Source of the DNA: CBDFKJ01 sp965248805
GTDB taxonomy: Bacteria > Pseudomonadota > Alphaproteobacteria > UBA6615
Direction of reading: 5' to 3'
NCBI GenBank assembly: GCA_965248805.1
Contig: CBDFKJ010000005.1
Coordinates: 1 to 64,000, forward strand
DNA: 64,000 bases
Each line of letters starts with the position of its first letter. Position 1 is the first letter of the stretch. Of the stretch, positions 16,957 to 25,704 are shown piece after piece. The notes under the pieces were generated by a model. It did not search any database. It worked only from the letters and a program-made list of their open reading frames with translations, and was not told the DNA's origin. The translations under genes and the position numbers were made by a program.

Positions 16957-17950
16957 GGATGCCGCGGATCCCGAGCAGGCGCGCGCCTTTTGGCTCGCCG
17001 AACCAGGGCGCGGCGAGATCCGGACCGAACCGCTGCCGCCGGTGTCGCCCGGTCAGGTCCGGGTGCGTGCACTGGCCAGCGGCGTCAGTCGCGGCACTGA
17101 AACGATTGTTTTCTCCGGCCGCGTGCCGGCCAGCCAGTACGATGCCATGCGAGCTCCGTTTCAGGCCGGGTCGTTCCCGGCGCCAGTGAAGTATGGCTAT
17201 TGCTCGGTCGGCGTTATCGAAGCCCATGCCGGCGACGGGCGGCGGGAAGTCGGCCAGCGCGTCTTTTGCCTGCATCCGCATCAGGACCATTATGTCGTTC
17301 CCGCCGATGCGGTCGTAGACGTTCCCGATGCGGTGCCGACCGAGCGCGCCATACTGGCCGCGAACATGGAGACGGCGCTCAACGGACTGTGGGATGCGGG
17401 CCCGCGCATAGGCGATCGCATCGCGGTCGTTGGCGCCGGCGTCGTCGGCGGCCTGACGGCGGCACTTGCGGCACGTATTCCGGGGACGCGCCTCCAAATC
17501 GTCGACATCGACGAGAGGCGCGTGGACCTGGCCCGGGCGCTGGGCGTCGACTTCGCGCTCCCCGATCGCGCCAGGGGGGAGTGCGATCTGGTGCTGCATG
17601 CCAGCGGCCAACCGGCCGGCCTGCGCACCGCTTTGGGCCTCGCCGGGGTCGAGGCGAAGGTGGTCGAGATGAGCTGGTATGGCGACACGGATGTGCCGTT
17701 GCCGTTGGGCGCGGAGTTTCATGCGCGGCGGCTGCGCCTCGTGAGCTCGCAGGTCGGTGACGTCGCGGTTGCCCGCCGCGCCCGCCGGTCGCGTCGTGAT
17801 CGGCTGGCATTGGCCTTGCGCCTGCTCACCGAGCCGGTGTTCGATCATTTCCTAGATGCCGAATGCGAGCTGAGCGAACTGCCCGATGTGATGGCCGGGC
17901 TCGCGAGCGCGCCGGACGGCGTGCTGTGCCAACGGGTCCGATACGACTAG
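16949..17950 (+). CDS. zinc-type medium-chain dehydrogenase
   Basis: 333 residues. It has the MDR (threonine dehydrogenase/BchC-like) layout: ASGVSRGTETIVFSGRVP near the N-terminus, PVKYGYCSVGVIEA, and a Rossmann segment AVVGAGVVGGLTAALAARIP with the adenosine-binding acidic residue in IVDIDERR. The usual structural zinc cysteines are absent. It overlaps the reductase by 8 nt and is 9 nt from the PTPS-like gene, so co-translation is likely. The substrate is unknown; context suggests a pterin or pyrimidine-derived intermediate. Confidence 0.75.
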   Translation: MTRDAADPEQARAFWLAEPGRGEIRTEPLPPVSPGQVRVRALASGVSRGTETIVFSGRVPASQYDAMRAPFQAGSFPAPVKYGYCSVGVIEAHAGDGRREVGQRVFCLHPHQDHYVVPADAVVDVPDAVPTERAILAANMETALNGLWDAGPRIGDRIAVVGAGVVGGLTAALAARIPGTRLQIVDIDERRVDLARALGVDFALPDRARGECDLVLHASGQPAGLRTALGLAGVEAKVVEMSWYGDTDVPLPLGAEFHARRLRLVSSQVGDVAVARRARRSRRDRLALALRLLTEPVFDHFLDAECELSELPDVMAGLASAPDGVLCQRVRYD

Positions 17951-17959
17951 TCTGACACC

Positions 17960-18361
17960 ATGTATAGCGTTGCCGTCCGCGACTATTTCATGATCACCCA
18001 CAGCCTGCGCGGCGACGTCTTCGGCCCGGCGCAGCGCCTGCATGGCGCGACCTACGATGTCGAAGTCGAGCTCCGCCGGGAGGAGTTGAGCGCCGACGGC
18101 ATCGTTGTCGATATCGGTCGGGCGGGCGCCGCGCTGCGCCGCATCATCGCCGATTTCGACTACCGCAACCTGGATGAGGACCCGGTATTTCGGGGCGTCA
18201 ACACGACGACGGAGCGCCTGGCGCGGGAGATCCTGGAGCGCATGCGCAGGCGAATCGCAGACGGTGAATTGGGCCCCGGCGCCGAGGGTCTCGCGGGCCT
18301 GCGCGTCCGGTTGCGCGAGAGCCCGTCTGCCTGGGCCGCCTACGAAGCTGCTCTGCCCTAG
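17960..18361 (+). CDS. 6-pyruvoyl-tetrahydropterin synthase / QueD-like protein
   Basis: 133 residues with the T-fold pattern: MITHSLRGDVFGPAQRLHGA, VVDIGRAGAALRRIIADFDYRNLDE, and NTTTERLAREILERM. Canonical PTPS/QueD enzymes have a catalytic Cys before an HGHNY motif that binds zinc. Here the motif reads HGATY and no Cys lies in the expected loop, so one zinc ligand and the nucleophile are missing. This suggests an altered reaction or a binding role. It sits inside the reductase, dehydrogenase, glycosyltransferase and methyltransferase cluster. Confidence 0.75.
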   Translation: MYSVAVRDYFMITHSLRGDVFGPAQRLHGATYDVEVELRREELSADGIVVDIGRAGAALRRIIADFDYRNLDEDPVFRGVNTTTERLAREILERMRRRIADGELGPGAEGLAGLRVRLRESPSAWAAYEAALP

Positions 18362-18371
18362 GCGCGAGCGG

Positions 18372-19418
18372 ATGCGCCGAATGTGGCTGATCGTACCCGG
18401 TCCGTTGGCACAGCGAACCGGCGGCTACATCTATGACGCGCGCATGGTGGCCAGCCTCCAGGAGTTCGGCTGGGACACGCGCGTCGGCGAACTCGCTTCC
18501 GAACATTCGTTGCCGCAACCGGCCGCGGCATTGGCGGGGACTTTGGCGTCCCTCCCGGATGGTGGTTTGGCGGTTATCGACGGGCTGTGCCTGGCCGGCG
18601 CCGCAGAGGTGCTGGCCGCCGAACGCGGACGCCTTCGCCTGGTCGGGCTGGTGCACCATCCGGCCGGGCTGGAGACGGGCGTTACAGCCGAGTGCGCCCG
18701 ACGCCTGCTGGCGGAAGAGGCGAAGGCGTTGCAACAGCTCGATCGTGTTGTGGTCACCAGCCCGCACACGGCGCGTATCGTAGAGCGTGACCTCTCCGTT
18801 GCGCGGCAGCATGTCGCGATCGTCGAGCCGGGCACGGACCCGGCGCCGCTCGCCTGCGGATCGGAGGGCGTGAGTTGCCGCCTGTTGGCTGTCGGTGCGG
18901 TCTCGCCGCGCAAGGGTTACGAGATACTCCTGCAAGCATTGGCACAGCTACGGTCGCTGGCATGGGATCTGTCGATCGTCGGCGGACTGGATCGCGATAT
19001 CGCCTACGCCTCTCGTGTGCAGGCGCTGGTCCGTGACGGCCACCTGACCGACCACGTCACCTGGGAAGGCGAGTGCGACGCCGCCCTGGTCGCCACGGCC
19101 TACCAACACGCGGACGTGTTTGTGTCGGCGTCATGGTACGAGGGCTACGGCATGGCCGTGGCCGAGGCTCTCGCGCGCGGACTACCGGTTGTCGCGACGG
19201 CGGCGGGCGCCGTCGCCGATACGCTCCCGTCCGGTGCGGGCATGCTCGTGGAGTGTGGCGATATCGATGGCCTGGCGGGCGTTTTGCGGCGCGTCATCTC
19301 CGAACCCCGGCTGCGCGCGGACCTCGCCAGCGGTGCCCGATCCGCCCGCTCGGCCCTGCCCGATTGGAAAATGCAGGCGCAAGGCTTCGCGGCCGAACTC
19401 CAACGGGTCGGCGCATGA
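18372..19418 (+). CDS. GT4-type glycosyltransferase
   Basis: 348 residues, MRRMWLIVPGPLAQRTGGYI at the start (ATG 18372; ATG 18381 also possible). It has the GT-B fold with the C-terminal nucleotide-sugar site: LLAVGAVSPRKGYEILLQAL, then DVFVSASWYEGYGMAVAEAL, the EX7E-type region. It ends by overlapping the methyltransferase start by 4 nt. In the context of RibA, reductase and PTPS-like genes it may glycosylate the pathway product. Confidence 0.8.
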   Translation: MRRMWLIVPGPLAQRTGGYIYDARMVASLQEFGWDTRVGELASEHSLPQPAAALAGTLASLPDGGLAVIDGLCLAGAAEVLAAERGRLRLVGLVHHPAGLETGVTAECARRLLAEEAKALQQLDRVVVTSPHTARIVERDLSVARQHVAIVEPGTDPAPLACGSEGVSCRLLAVGAVSPRKGYEILLQALAQLRSLAWDLSIVGGLDRDIAYASRVQALVRDGHLTDHVTWEGECDAALVATAYQHADVFVSASWYEGYGMAVAEALARGLPVVATAAGAVADTLPSGAGMLVECGDIDGLAGVLRRVISEPRLRADLASGARSARSALPDWKMQAQGFAAELQRVGA

Positions 19419-20218
19419 GCAGGTTTAGCGCCGATTGGCTGCGTCTGCGTGCCCCGTTCGACGCCGCCGCGCGGGCATCACCGCTGGCGCGTGCCATCGC
19501 CGAACGGTTCTGCGCCGCGCTCGAGGCCGCCGGCGGGCGGCCCGTGCGCATCGCGGATCTTGGCGGCGGCTCGGGCGCCAACGTCGGATTTCTGTCGCCG
19601 CTGCTACGGGATGAGCCTCGCTGGACCGTTTTCGATCATGACGCCGATCTCCTTGCCCCGGCGATGGCGCCAACGCCCGCGACGTTGTCAGCCCGCCACC
19701 TCGATCTCGCGGATCTGAGCAAGGTGGAATTTGAGGCGTTCGATGCGGTCACCGGTTCGGCATTTCTCGACTTGGCGTCGGCGGCTTGGATCGACGACCT
19801 GGTGTCCAGATGTGCTGCGGCGCAGTGCGCAGTCTATTTTGCCCTTTCGGTCGATGGCCGCGTCGGGTGGACGCCTCAGGATGCCGACGATGGCCTGGTC
19901 TTGGCTGGGTTTCGCCGGGATCAGGCGCGCGACAAGGGCCTTGGCCCGGCGCTCGGACCGGATGCGGGCCGGCATCTCGCCCGCTGCCTGGCCGAGGCCG
20001 GAGCCGCTGTCACGACCGCGCCGAGCGACTGGCGGGTCAATGAGGCGGCGCGGCCGATGCTGGGTGCCATGGTGGCAGGCCTGGCGGGAACGCCACCGGA
20101 GGCAGAGATGAGCGACCGGGCGCGGGTCGAGGATTGGGCGGCGCGCCGGCGTCGGCAGCTTTCGGATGGTCAGCTTTCGCTCAGAATTGGCCATATCGAT
20201 GTGGCCGGGGTGTGGTAA
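19415..20218 (+). CDS. class I SAM-dependent methyltransferase
   Basis: 267 residues. Motif I is visible as IADLGGGSGANVGFLSPLL (residues about 48-66), followed by the acidic loop FDHDADLL that binds the SAM ribose and a third motif DAVTGSAFLDLAS. It overlaps the glycosyltransferase by 4 nt (ATGA) and is the last gene of the cluster. The substrate is unknown; I infer it modifies the same metabolite. Confidence 0.78.
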   Translation: MSRFSADWLRLRAPFDAAARASPLARAIAERFCAALEAAGGRPVRIADLGGGSGANVGFLSPLLRDEPRWTVFDHDADLLAPAMAPTPATLSARHLDLADLSKVEFEAFDAVTGSAFLDLASAAWIDDLVSRCAAAQCAVYFALSVDGRVGWTPQDADDGLVLAGFRRDQARDKGLGPALGPDAGRHLARCLAEAGAAVTTAPSDWRVNEAARPMLGAMVAGLAGTPPEAEMSDRARVEDWAARRRRQLSDGQLSLRIGHIDVAGVW

Positions 20219-20281
20219 CAGAGGCTTGAACTTGCCGACAGCGGCATGAAACCAAATATTACCGCCAAACGATCGGAGGGC

Positions 20282-20573
20282 ATGGCGATGGCGCGCTGCG
20301 GTTTGGAACGACACGACGCTGGCGGAATCGGAGCAGTTCAAAGAGGTCGAGGGCAACATCTACTTCCCGGCCGACGCCGTCGAGACCCGGTATTTCCAGC
20401 CCAGCGATAAGACCACATATTGTGGTTGGAAGGGCGAGGCTAGCTATTACAATGTCGTCGTGAACGGCCAGACCAATGCCGACGCCGCCTGGTACTACCG
20501 TGACCCCAAGCCGGCGGCGAAACAGATCAAGGACCATGTGGCCTTTTGGCGCGGCGTCACGGTCGAGCGCTAA
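20282..20573 (+). pseudogene. DUF427 protein with 5' frameshift
   Basis: The frame ending TAA 20571-20573 reads VWNDTTLAESEQ, NIYFPADAVETRYFQPS, TTYCGWKGEASYYNVVV and KDHVAFWRGVTVER, a clear DUF427 domain (about 93 residues). It has no start codon in frame. An ATG at 20282 with a GGAGGG Shine-Dalgarno lies in another frame; removing one C near 20295-20296 would restore MAMARAVWNDT. This is either a one-base insertion or a sequencing error. The function of DUF427 is unknown. Confidence 0.72.
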
Positions 20574-20585
20574 CGCGAGGCAGCG

Positions 20586-21275
20586 ATGACGACAGGTAAG
20601 AAGATCCTGCTGGTCGATGATGACGCGGACATTCGCGCGGCCCTGACCGAGCAACTGCGACTGCACGAGGAATTTGCGACGATCGAGGCAGCGACCGCCC
20701 GCGAGGCGCTGGAAGCTGCGCGCAATGAGTACTTCGACGCCATCCTGCTGGACGTGGGCCTGCCCGATATGGATGGCCGCGAGGTGTGCCGCTTGCTGCG
20801 GCGCAATGGGGTCAAGGCGCCGATCATCATGCTCACCGGGCAGGATACCGATGCCGATCAGATCCTGGGCCTCGACGCCGGCGCCAACGACTACATCACC
20901 AAGCCGTTCCGCCTGAACGTGCTATTGGCGCGCCTGCGTGCCCAGCTGCGCCAGCACGAACAGAGCGAGGACGCGGTGTTCAATATCGGGCCGTACAGCT
21001 TCCGGCCGGCGGCCAAGATCCTTCTCAACGAGCCGGTCAACCGCAAGATCCGCCTGACCGAGAAGGAAACGGCGATCCTGAAATATTTGTACCGGGCCGG
21101 CGAGAAGGTGGTCAGTCGCGATACGCTGCTGAACGAGGTGTGGGGCTACAATGCCGGCGTGACCACGCACACGCTGGAAACGCACGTCTATCGGCTGCGG
21201 CAGAAGATCGAGGCCGACCCGTCGAACGCCGAGCTATTGATCACCGAACCGGGCGGCTATCGCCTCAATCCGTAG
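20586..21275 (+). CDS. OmpR/PhoB-family response regulator
   Basis: 229 residues. The receiver domain (1-120) has the acidic pair DDDAD, the phosphoacceptor Asp in ILLDVGLPDMDG, and Lys in ITKPF. The C-terminal winged helix shows IRLTEKETAILKYLYRAGEK, TLETHVYRLRQKIE and a final LITEPGGYRLNP. A DNA-binding transcription regulator. No histidine kinase gene is adjacent, so it is an orphan here. It starts 12 nt after the DUF427 stop and may be co-transcribed with it. Confidence 0.87.
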   Translation: MTTGKKILLVDDDADIRAALTEQLRLHEEFATIEAATAREALEAARNEYFDAILLDVGLPDMDGREVCRLLRRNGVKAPIIMLTGQDTDADQILGLDAGANDYITKPFRLNVLLARLRAQLRQHEQSEDAVFNIGPYSFRPAAKILLNEPVNRKIRLTEKETAILKYLYRAGEKVVSRDTLLNEVWGYNAGVTTHTLETHVYRLRQKIEADPSNAELLITEPGGYRLNP

Positions 21276-21314
21276 GGCCCGGCTCGTCAGAAGTGCAACA
21301 AAACCGTCAACTCT

Positions 21315-21335
21315 GCCGGCCCGCTCCGGGCCGGC
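21315..21335 (+). terminator. GC-rich hairpin after response regulator
   Basis: A perfect 9-bp stem GCCGGCCCG / CGGGCCGGC with a CTC loop, 40 nt after the response-regulator stop. It is followed by CCCTCCCCC rather than a U-run, so it is a weak intrinsic terminator or a pause/stability element. Confidence 0.45.
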
Positions 21336-21437
21336 CCCTCCCCCGAGGTGTGACGACCGTCACAGTTATTGTTAAGTGTGGGCGGTCACAATGTAGGGTC
21401 TCCACGCGGGGGGCAGGCTAGCCGGAGGTGAGCGGCA

Positions 21438-22268
21438 TTGGGCGAGAAGGAGTTCTTCGTCCGCTTCTGGGGTGTCCGCGGGACAGTCGCCTGTCCCGGG
21501 CCTCAGTATGTGCGCTATGGCGGCAACACGTCGTGCCTTGAAGTCTGCTGCGGCGACCGACGTCTCATCTTGGATGGTGGGACCGGCCTCCGGCCGCTCG
21601 GCGAGTCGTTGAAAGGAAACGGCCCCGTCGAGGCCGATCTCTATTTCACCCACACGCATATCGACCACATCTCGGGCATGCCTTTCTTCAGACCCGTGTA
21701 CGCGAAGGGGAATACGTTCCGCCTGTGGTCGGGGCATCTGGAGGCGCCGCACACGCTCCATACCGTTCTGGTAGGCATGATGAAGGCGCCCGTGTTTCCA
21801 GTGCCTCTCGACGTGATGGCGGCCAATCTTACCTATGGCGAGTTCAGGGCCGGCGAGGATCTCTCACCGGGCGACGATATCGCGATCCGCACCGCACCGC
21901 TCAATCATCCCAATGGCGCCACCGGCTACCGGATCGACTATGCAGCCAAGTCGATCTGCTACATCACCGATACCGAACAGCTCGACAGCGGCCGCGACCC
22001 ATCGATCGTGTCTCTGGTGCGCGGCGCCGACGTGATGATCTACGACTCCACGTACACCGACGACGAATATCCACGGTTCAAGGGCTGGGGGCATTCGACT
22101 TGGCAGGAGGGCGTTCGCGTGTGCGATGCCGCCGGTGTCAAGACGCTGGTTATCTTCCACCACGATCCCGGCCATGACGATGACTTTATGGACCGCGTTG
22201 CGGCGGAGGCCAATGCCATGCGCCCGGGCACCGTGGTGGCGCGCGAAGGCCTGGTCTTACGACCGTAG
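21438..22268 (+). CDS. MBL-fold metallo-hydrolase
   Basis: 276 residues from a TTG start at 21438 with CGGAGGTG 7 nt upstream; no ATG or GTG fits better. The metal-binding motif is FTHTHIDHISGMPFF, with further ligands in PLNHPNGATGY, ITDTEQL, YDSTYTDDEY and the late FHHDPGHDDDF. The overall type resembles PhnP/RNase Z-like phosphodiesterases (COG1235). It lies 6 nt before a cyclase gene, so a cyclic-nucleotide or signalling phosphodiesterase role is possible but not shown. Confidence 0.8.
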   Translation: MGEKEFFVRFWGVRGTVACPGPQYVRYGGNTSCLEVCCGDRRLILDGGTGLRPLGESLKGNGPVEADLYFTHTHIDHISGMPFFRPVYAKGNTFRLWSGHLEAPHTLHTVLVGMMKAPVFPVPLDVMAANLTYGEFRAGEDLSPGDDIAIRTAPLNHPNGATGYRIDYAAKSICYITDTEQLDSGRDPSIVSLVRGADVMIYDSTYTDDEYPRFKGWGHSTWQEGVRVCDAAGVKTLVIFHHDPGHDDDFMDRVAAEANAMRPGTVVAREGLVLRP

Positions 22269-22274
22269 TGCCTC

Positions 22275-23634
22275 ATGACCGGCGGCGACATCGTCGATTC
22301 GGCTGCCGCACGAGGTGACATGAGCACTGGCCTGCCTTCCCGAGCGTGGGGTCGCGTCACGGGCGCGCCAAGCTATCGCCAGCTCCCGGATCGGGTGCAG
22401 TCGGCGATCGCCGACCAGCAGGATGCATCCGAACGGCTCATCTCGCTGGTACAGTTCGGCGTCGTGGCGACGTTCGGCACGCTCTACTTCATCGCGCCAA
22501 AGACCGGACCGGCCGGAGCGTTCGCGCCCGCGCCCTGGGCGTTGGCAGCCTACCTCGTGTTCACGGTTACGCGCGCCTTCGGCGCCTCTCTCGGCCGGCT
22601 GCCGGGGTGGTTTCTCGCCACCTCGGTGATCACCGACATGGCGCTGCTGTTGGTCCTGATCTGGAGCTTCCACCTGCAGTATGCCCAACCCGCCTCGTTC
22701 TATCTCAAAGTGCCGACACTGTTGTACGTGTTCATATTCATCGCCTTGCGCGCGCTGCGCTTCGAGGCGCGCTACGTGGCGCTTGCCGGCCTCGCCGCGA
22801 TCGCCGGCTGGTCGCTCCTGGTGGCCTATGCGGTGTTTGCGGAGCCCGGCAACATGATGATCACCCGCAACTACGTCGAGTACATGACCTCGAACGCGAT
22901 ACTCATCGGCGCCGAGTTCGACAAGATCATCACCATCGCGACAGTGACGCTGATCCTGGTCGTGGCCTTGCGCCGGGCCCAGGGGCTGCTGGTTCTTCGA
23001 CGCACCCGTCGCCGGCGAGATTACCGGCGCCGATCACGAGGCGCGCGCCGGAGAAGGTCACGCGCGCGAAGCCGCGATCCTGTTCGTCGACATCCGCTCG
23101 TTCACTTCGCTGGCGCACGAGATGGAGCCCGACGCGGTCATGGCGCTGCTCGCCGACTATCAGTCTCTGGTGGTGCCGATGGTCCGCCGGCACGGCGGTG
23201 CCATCGATAAGTTCCTGGGCGACGGTATCATGGCCTCGTTCGGTGCCGCCGTGCCGAATGAAACCTATGCCGCCGATGCCCTGCGCGCGCTCAGCGATGC
23301 ACTGGTGGCAGTCGACGGCTGGAACGCGCGTCCTCGGGCGTCGGGTGTACCGACGCTGCGAGTGTGTGGCGCGGTCGCGGCCGGCCCGATCGTCTTCGGC
23401 GCGGTCGGCGATGCGTCACGGCTGGAATACACGGTGATCGGCGATCCGGTAAACCTGGCGGCGAAGTTGGAAAAGCACACCAAGGTCGAGCGGGTGCGCG
23501 GCATCACGACCGATGACACGTTGCGCCTCGCCGTCGCGCAAGGCTTCGCGCTGCCGCCGGACGTCGAGCACCGGCGTGCATGCACTGTCGAGGGCCTCGA
23601 CGCTGCCGTCGACATTGCCGTCGTCGTCGCGTGA
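22275..23634 (+). pseudogene. membrane adenylate/guanylate cyclase, frameshifted
   Basis: The N-terminal frame (ATG 22275 or 22320) encodes about 230 residues with six hydrophobic segments. The class III catalytic domain lies in the +1 frame from about 22985 to the stop at 23632-23634: ILFVDIRSFTSLAHEM (metal Asp), IDKFLGDGIMASFG (second Asp), RLEYTVIGDPVNLAAKLE. Compared with the intact paralogue at 40764 and family norms, the linker before FFDAPVAGEITGADHE seems to lack some residues, so a small deletion with frameshift near 22975-22990 is likely. Not functional as one polypeptide unless this is a sequence error. Confidence 0.8.
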
Positions 23635-24041
23635 TTGTCGGTTCCGACTAGGCCGACTCCCTCCGCGCGCGTCACGAAAACTCTCGTGCCATTGCGTATC
23701 GGCCGATTTGCCTCCAAGTCGGGGCGCAGAACCGGCTTCATCTCTATGATCTTGTCCATTGCGACACGGGCCCGCTTGGCGACCTGTTCGCCGGTCTCGT
23801 AGTCCCTGGCCAACAGCGAGTCTCCGCGGTACGCGCCCCCGGCGTAAAGAATAGGGTCGTGCGGCTTCACTCGTGATTGCAAAGTGACCCCGAGGCGTGC
23901 GGATTTGAGCACGAATAAAATAATCAGACCAACAAACACGACAGTAGGGACGTCGCTGTAGAAAACCACGGCGGTAGACACCAACAGAGACAGTATATAA
24001 TTGGTTTCGTAAGCGGATATCAGCAAAATATTCGCAATCAT
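23265..24041 (-). CDS. hypothetical membrane protein, C-terminus uncertain
   Basis: ATG at 24041 on the minus strand opens a frame with two hydrophobic helices (residues about 4-26 and 31-45) then a soluble part containing HDPILYAGGAYRGDSLLARD and MKPVLRPDLEANRP. The first 135 residues are encoded outside any other gene. The remaining 120 run antisense through the cyclase catalytic domain and look like shadow coding. The real gene probably ended near 23635 and lost its stop, or the overlap is genuine. No family recognised. Confidence 0.4.
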   Translation of the reverse strand: MIANILLISAYETNYILSLLVSTAVVFYSDVPTVVFVGLIILFVLKSARLGVTLQSRVKPHDPILYAGGAYRGDSLLARDYETGEQVAKRARVAMDKIIEMKPVLRPDLEANRPIRNGTRVFVTRAEGVGLVGTDNHATTTAMSTAASRPSTVHARRCSTSGGSAKPCATARRNVSSVVMPRTRSTLVCFSNFAARFTGSPITVYSSRDASPTAPKTIGPAATAPHTRSVGTPDARGRAFQPSTATSASLSARRASAA

Positions 24042-24519
24042 GGAAGATGCCTCTTCGGTCGCTTGAATCTATATGAATAAATGGACAAAGAATGACTTGC
24101 CAGCAACAAGAAAAATAATTTGAATCGCCGCCGTGACGAATATAAGAGCGAGCATGCTTGCTGAAATAATAATTATCGAACTAAAACTAGTAAGATAGGA
24201 TATTGAGATGTACATACGCGCCACCGCATCGACAGCGATGTACAGTAATATTAGCCAAGATAGTCCTCAGAATACGTAGTACCTGTGGTTCTTTGCCAAC
24301 GGCCGCGGGATGTTTATTCACCCGGCCCGCTGCCCACTTCTTACTTTCTTTCTGACATAATAAAATATGAGTAAAGCGAGCAATACAAGTGTAATGAACA
24401 ATTCCAAGTCGAAAAAGATCAAGTTTACCATCTAGCATCGGCCCGATTCGATCGGCCTTGTTTTTGCTGATATGACTACGGGTGTTGCTGGCGGCATCAA
24501 GTTGGGAGGCTAATACTGC
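24042..24519. other. AT-rich intergenic stretch
   Basis: About 480 bp visibly richer in A and T than everything around it, between the hypothetical membrane gene and the ABC permease stop. It holds one short hydrophobic minus-strand ORF (24069-24215) and a weak 83-codon minus-strand frame (24187-24438) with no family signal. I see no RNA gene. The composition suggests foreign or relic DNA. Confidence 0.5.
24069..24215 (-). CDS. candidate 48-residue membrane peptide
   Basis: ATG 24213-24215 to TAG 24069-24071 on the minus strand. The product starts MYISISYLTS and is one long hydrophobic stretch (SIIIISASMLALIFV, then IQIIFLVAG) ending SFFVHLFI. A GAAGAGG precedes the next minus-strand ATG at 24041, so the two could be co-translated. 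AT-rich DNA easily produces hydrophobic ORFs, so expression is unproven. Confidence 0.25.
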   Translation of the reverse strand: MYISISYLTSFSSIIIISASMLALIFVTAAIQIIFLVAGKSFFVHLFI

Positions 24520-25704
24520 CTATTTGTACGGATCGGCGGCGTCGCGCAGGCCGTCACCTAAGAAGTTGAACGCCAGCACCACCAGGATCACCGGGATTAC
24601 CGGCGCCATCAGCCAGGGATAGAGCGCCACCGTCTGTACGTTCTGCGCGTTGTTGAGCAGGACGCCCCAGCTGACGATCGGATCGCGCAAGCCCAGTCCC
24701 AGGAAGCTGAGCGCGGTCTCGCCGAGGATCATTTCCGGGATCGACAGCGTTGCCGAGGCAATCAAGTGGCTGGCGAAGCTGGGCATCAGGTGGCGGCCGA
24801 TGACGCGCGGCGTGCTGGCGCCCATCAGTTGCGCGGCGGTGCAGAAGTCCTCTTCGCGCAACGCCAACAGCTTCGAGCGCACGGCGCGCGCCAGGCCCGG
24901 CCAGTCGAGCAGGGCCAGGATCATGGTGATGCCGAAGTATATATAAATCGGCGACCACTTGACCGGCAGCGCCGCCGATAGCGCCAACCACAGGGGAATG
25001 CGCGGGAACGATCGCAGGACCTCGATGATGCGCTGGATGACGTTGTCGATCCAACCGCCGTAATAGCCGGCGATGCCGCCCAGGGTGATGGCTATGATGA
25101 AGCTGAGCACGATGCCGAACAGGCCGATGGTGAGCGACACCCGCGTGCCGTAGATCAGGCGTGTCAGCATGTCGCGGCCCAGCCGGTCGGTGCCCAACAG
25201 GAACAGCGTTCCTCCCTCGGCCGGGCAGACGAAGTGGAAGCGGCCTTCGATCATTCCCATCCATTCATAGTCGGCGCCGCGATAGTTACCGACGCAGAAG
25301 AACCGGATGGGTTGAACGGCGTTCAGATCCTCGGTGAAGATGCCACGCAGCGTTTCCGGATCGCGCCGGAAGTCGAAGCCATAGACGAACGGGCCGACGA
25401 ACGTGCCCTCGTGGAACAAATGCACCGCCTGCGGTGGTGCGTAGATGTGCCGGCGATCGCGATGCTGCACGTAGTAGGGCGCGAGCATCTCGCTGATCAG
25501 CACCGAGAAATATAGCAGCAGCAGGAACACGCCGGAGACGACCGCAAGCTGGTGGCGCTTCAGCTTCCACCACATCAGCTGCCACTGCGAGGCGAGGTAG
25601 TAGCGTTCCTGCTCCGGCGTCAGCTCGACCTCGGTCTCGAGGTCGAACGGCTTGCTCGACACGAAGTGGCGCAAGTTTGCGCCGCCTGAGGCGTCGTCGT
25701 TCAT
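24520..25704 (-). CDS. ABC transporter permease, OppC/DppC type
   Basis: 394 residues from ATG 25704, overlapping the upstream permease stop by 4 nt. There is a cytoplasmic N-terminus with a first TM helix (LAVVSGVFLLLLYFSVLISE), then a large periplasmic loop, then the BPD_transp core with LLGTDRLGRDMLTRLIYGTR and LGETALSFLGLGLRDP (EAA-like loop). It ends DGLRDAADPYK, typical for OppC. Inner-membrane subunit of a peptide- or oligosaccharide-type importer encoded by the four-gene set at 24.5-30.5 kb. Confidence 0.87.
   Translation of the reverse strand: MNDDASGGANLRHFVSSKPFDLETEVELTPEQERYYLASQWQLMWWKLKRHQLAVVSGVFLLLLYFSVLISEMLAPYYVQHRDRRHIYAPPQAVHLFHEGTFVGPFVYGFDFRRDPETLRGIFTEDLNAVQPIRFFCVGNYRGADYEWMGMIEGRFHFVCPAEGGTLFLLGTDRLGRDMLTRLIYGTRVSLTIGLFGIVLSFIIAITLGGIAGYYGGWIDNVIQRIIEVLRSFPRIPLWLALSAALPVKWSPIYIYFGITMILALLDWPGLARAVRSKLLALREEDFCTAAQLMGASTPRVIGRHLMPSFASHLIASATLSIPEMILGETALSFLGLGLRDPIVSWGVLLNNAQNVQTVALYPWLMAPVIPVILVVLAFNFLGDGLRDAADPYK

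Noticed and set aside
24187..24438. 83-codon minus-strand ORF in the AT-rich gap
   Set aside because: Cys/His/Arg-scattered sequence without domain or Shine-Dalgarno, overlapping the hydrophobic ORF in another frame; likely chance.
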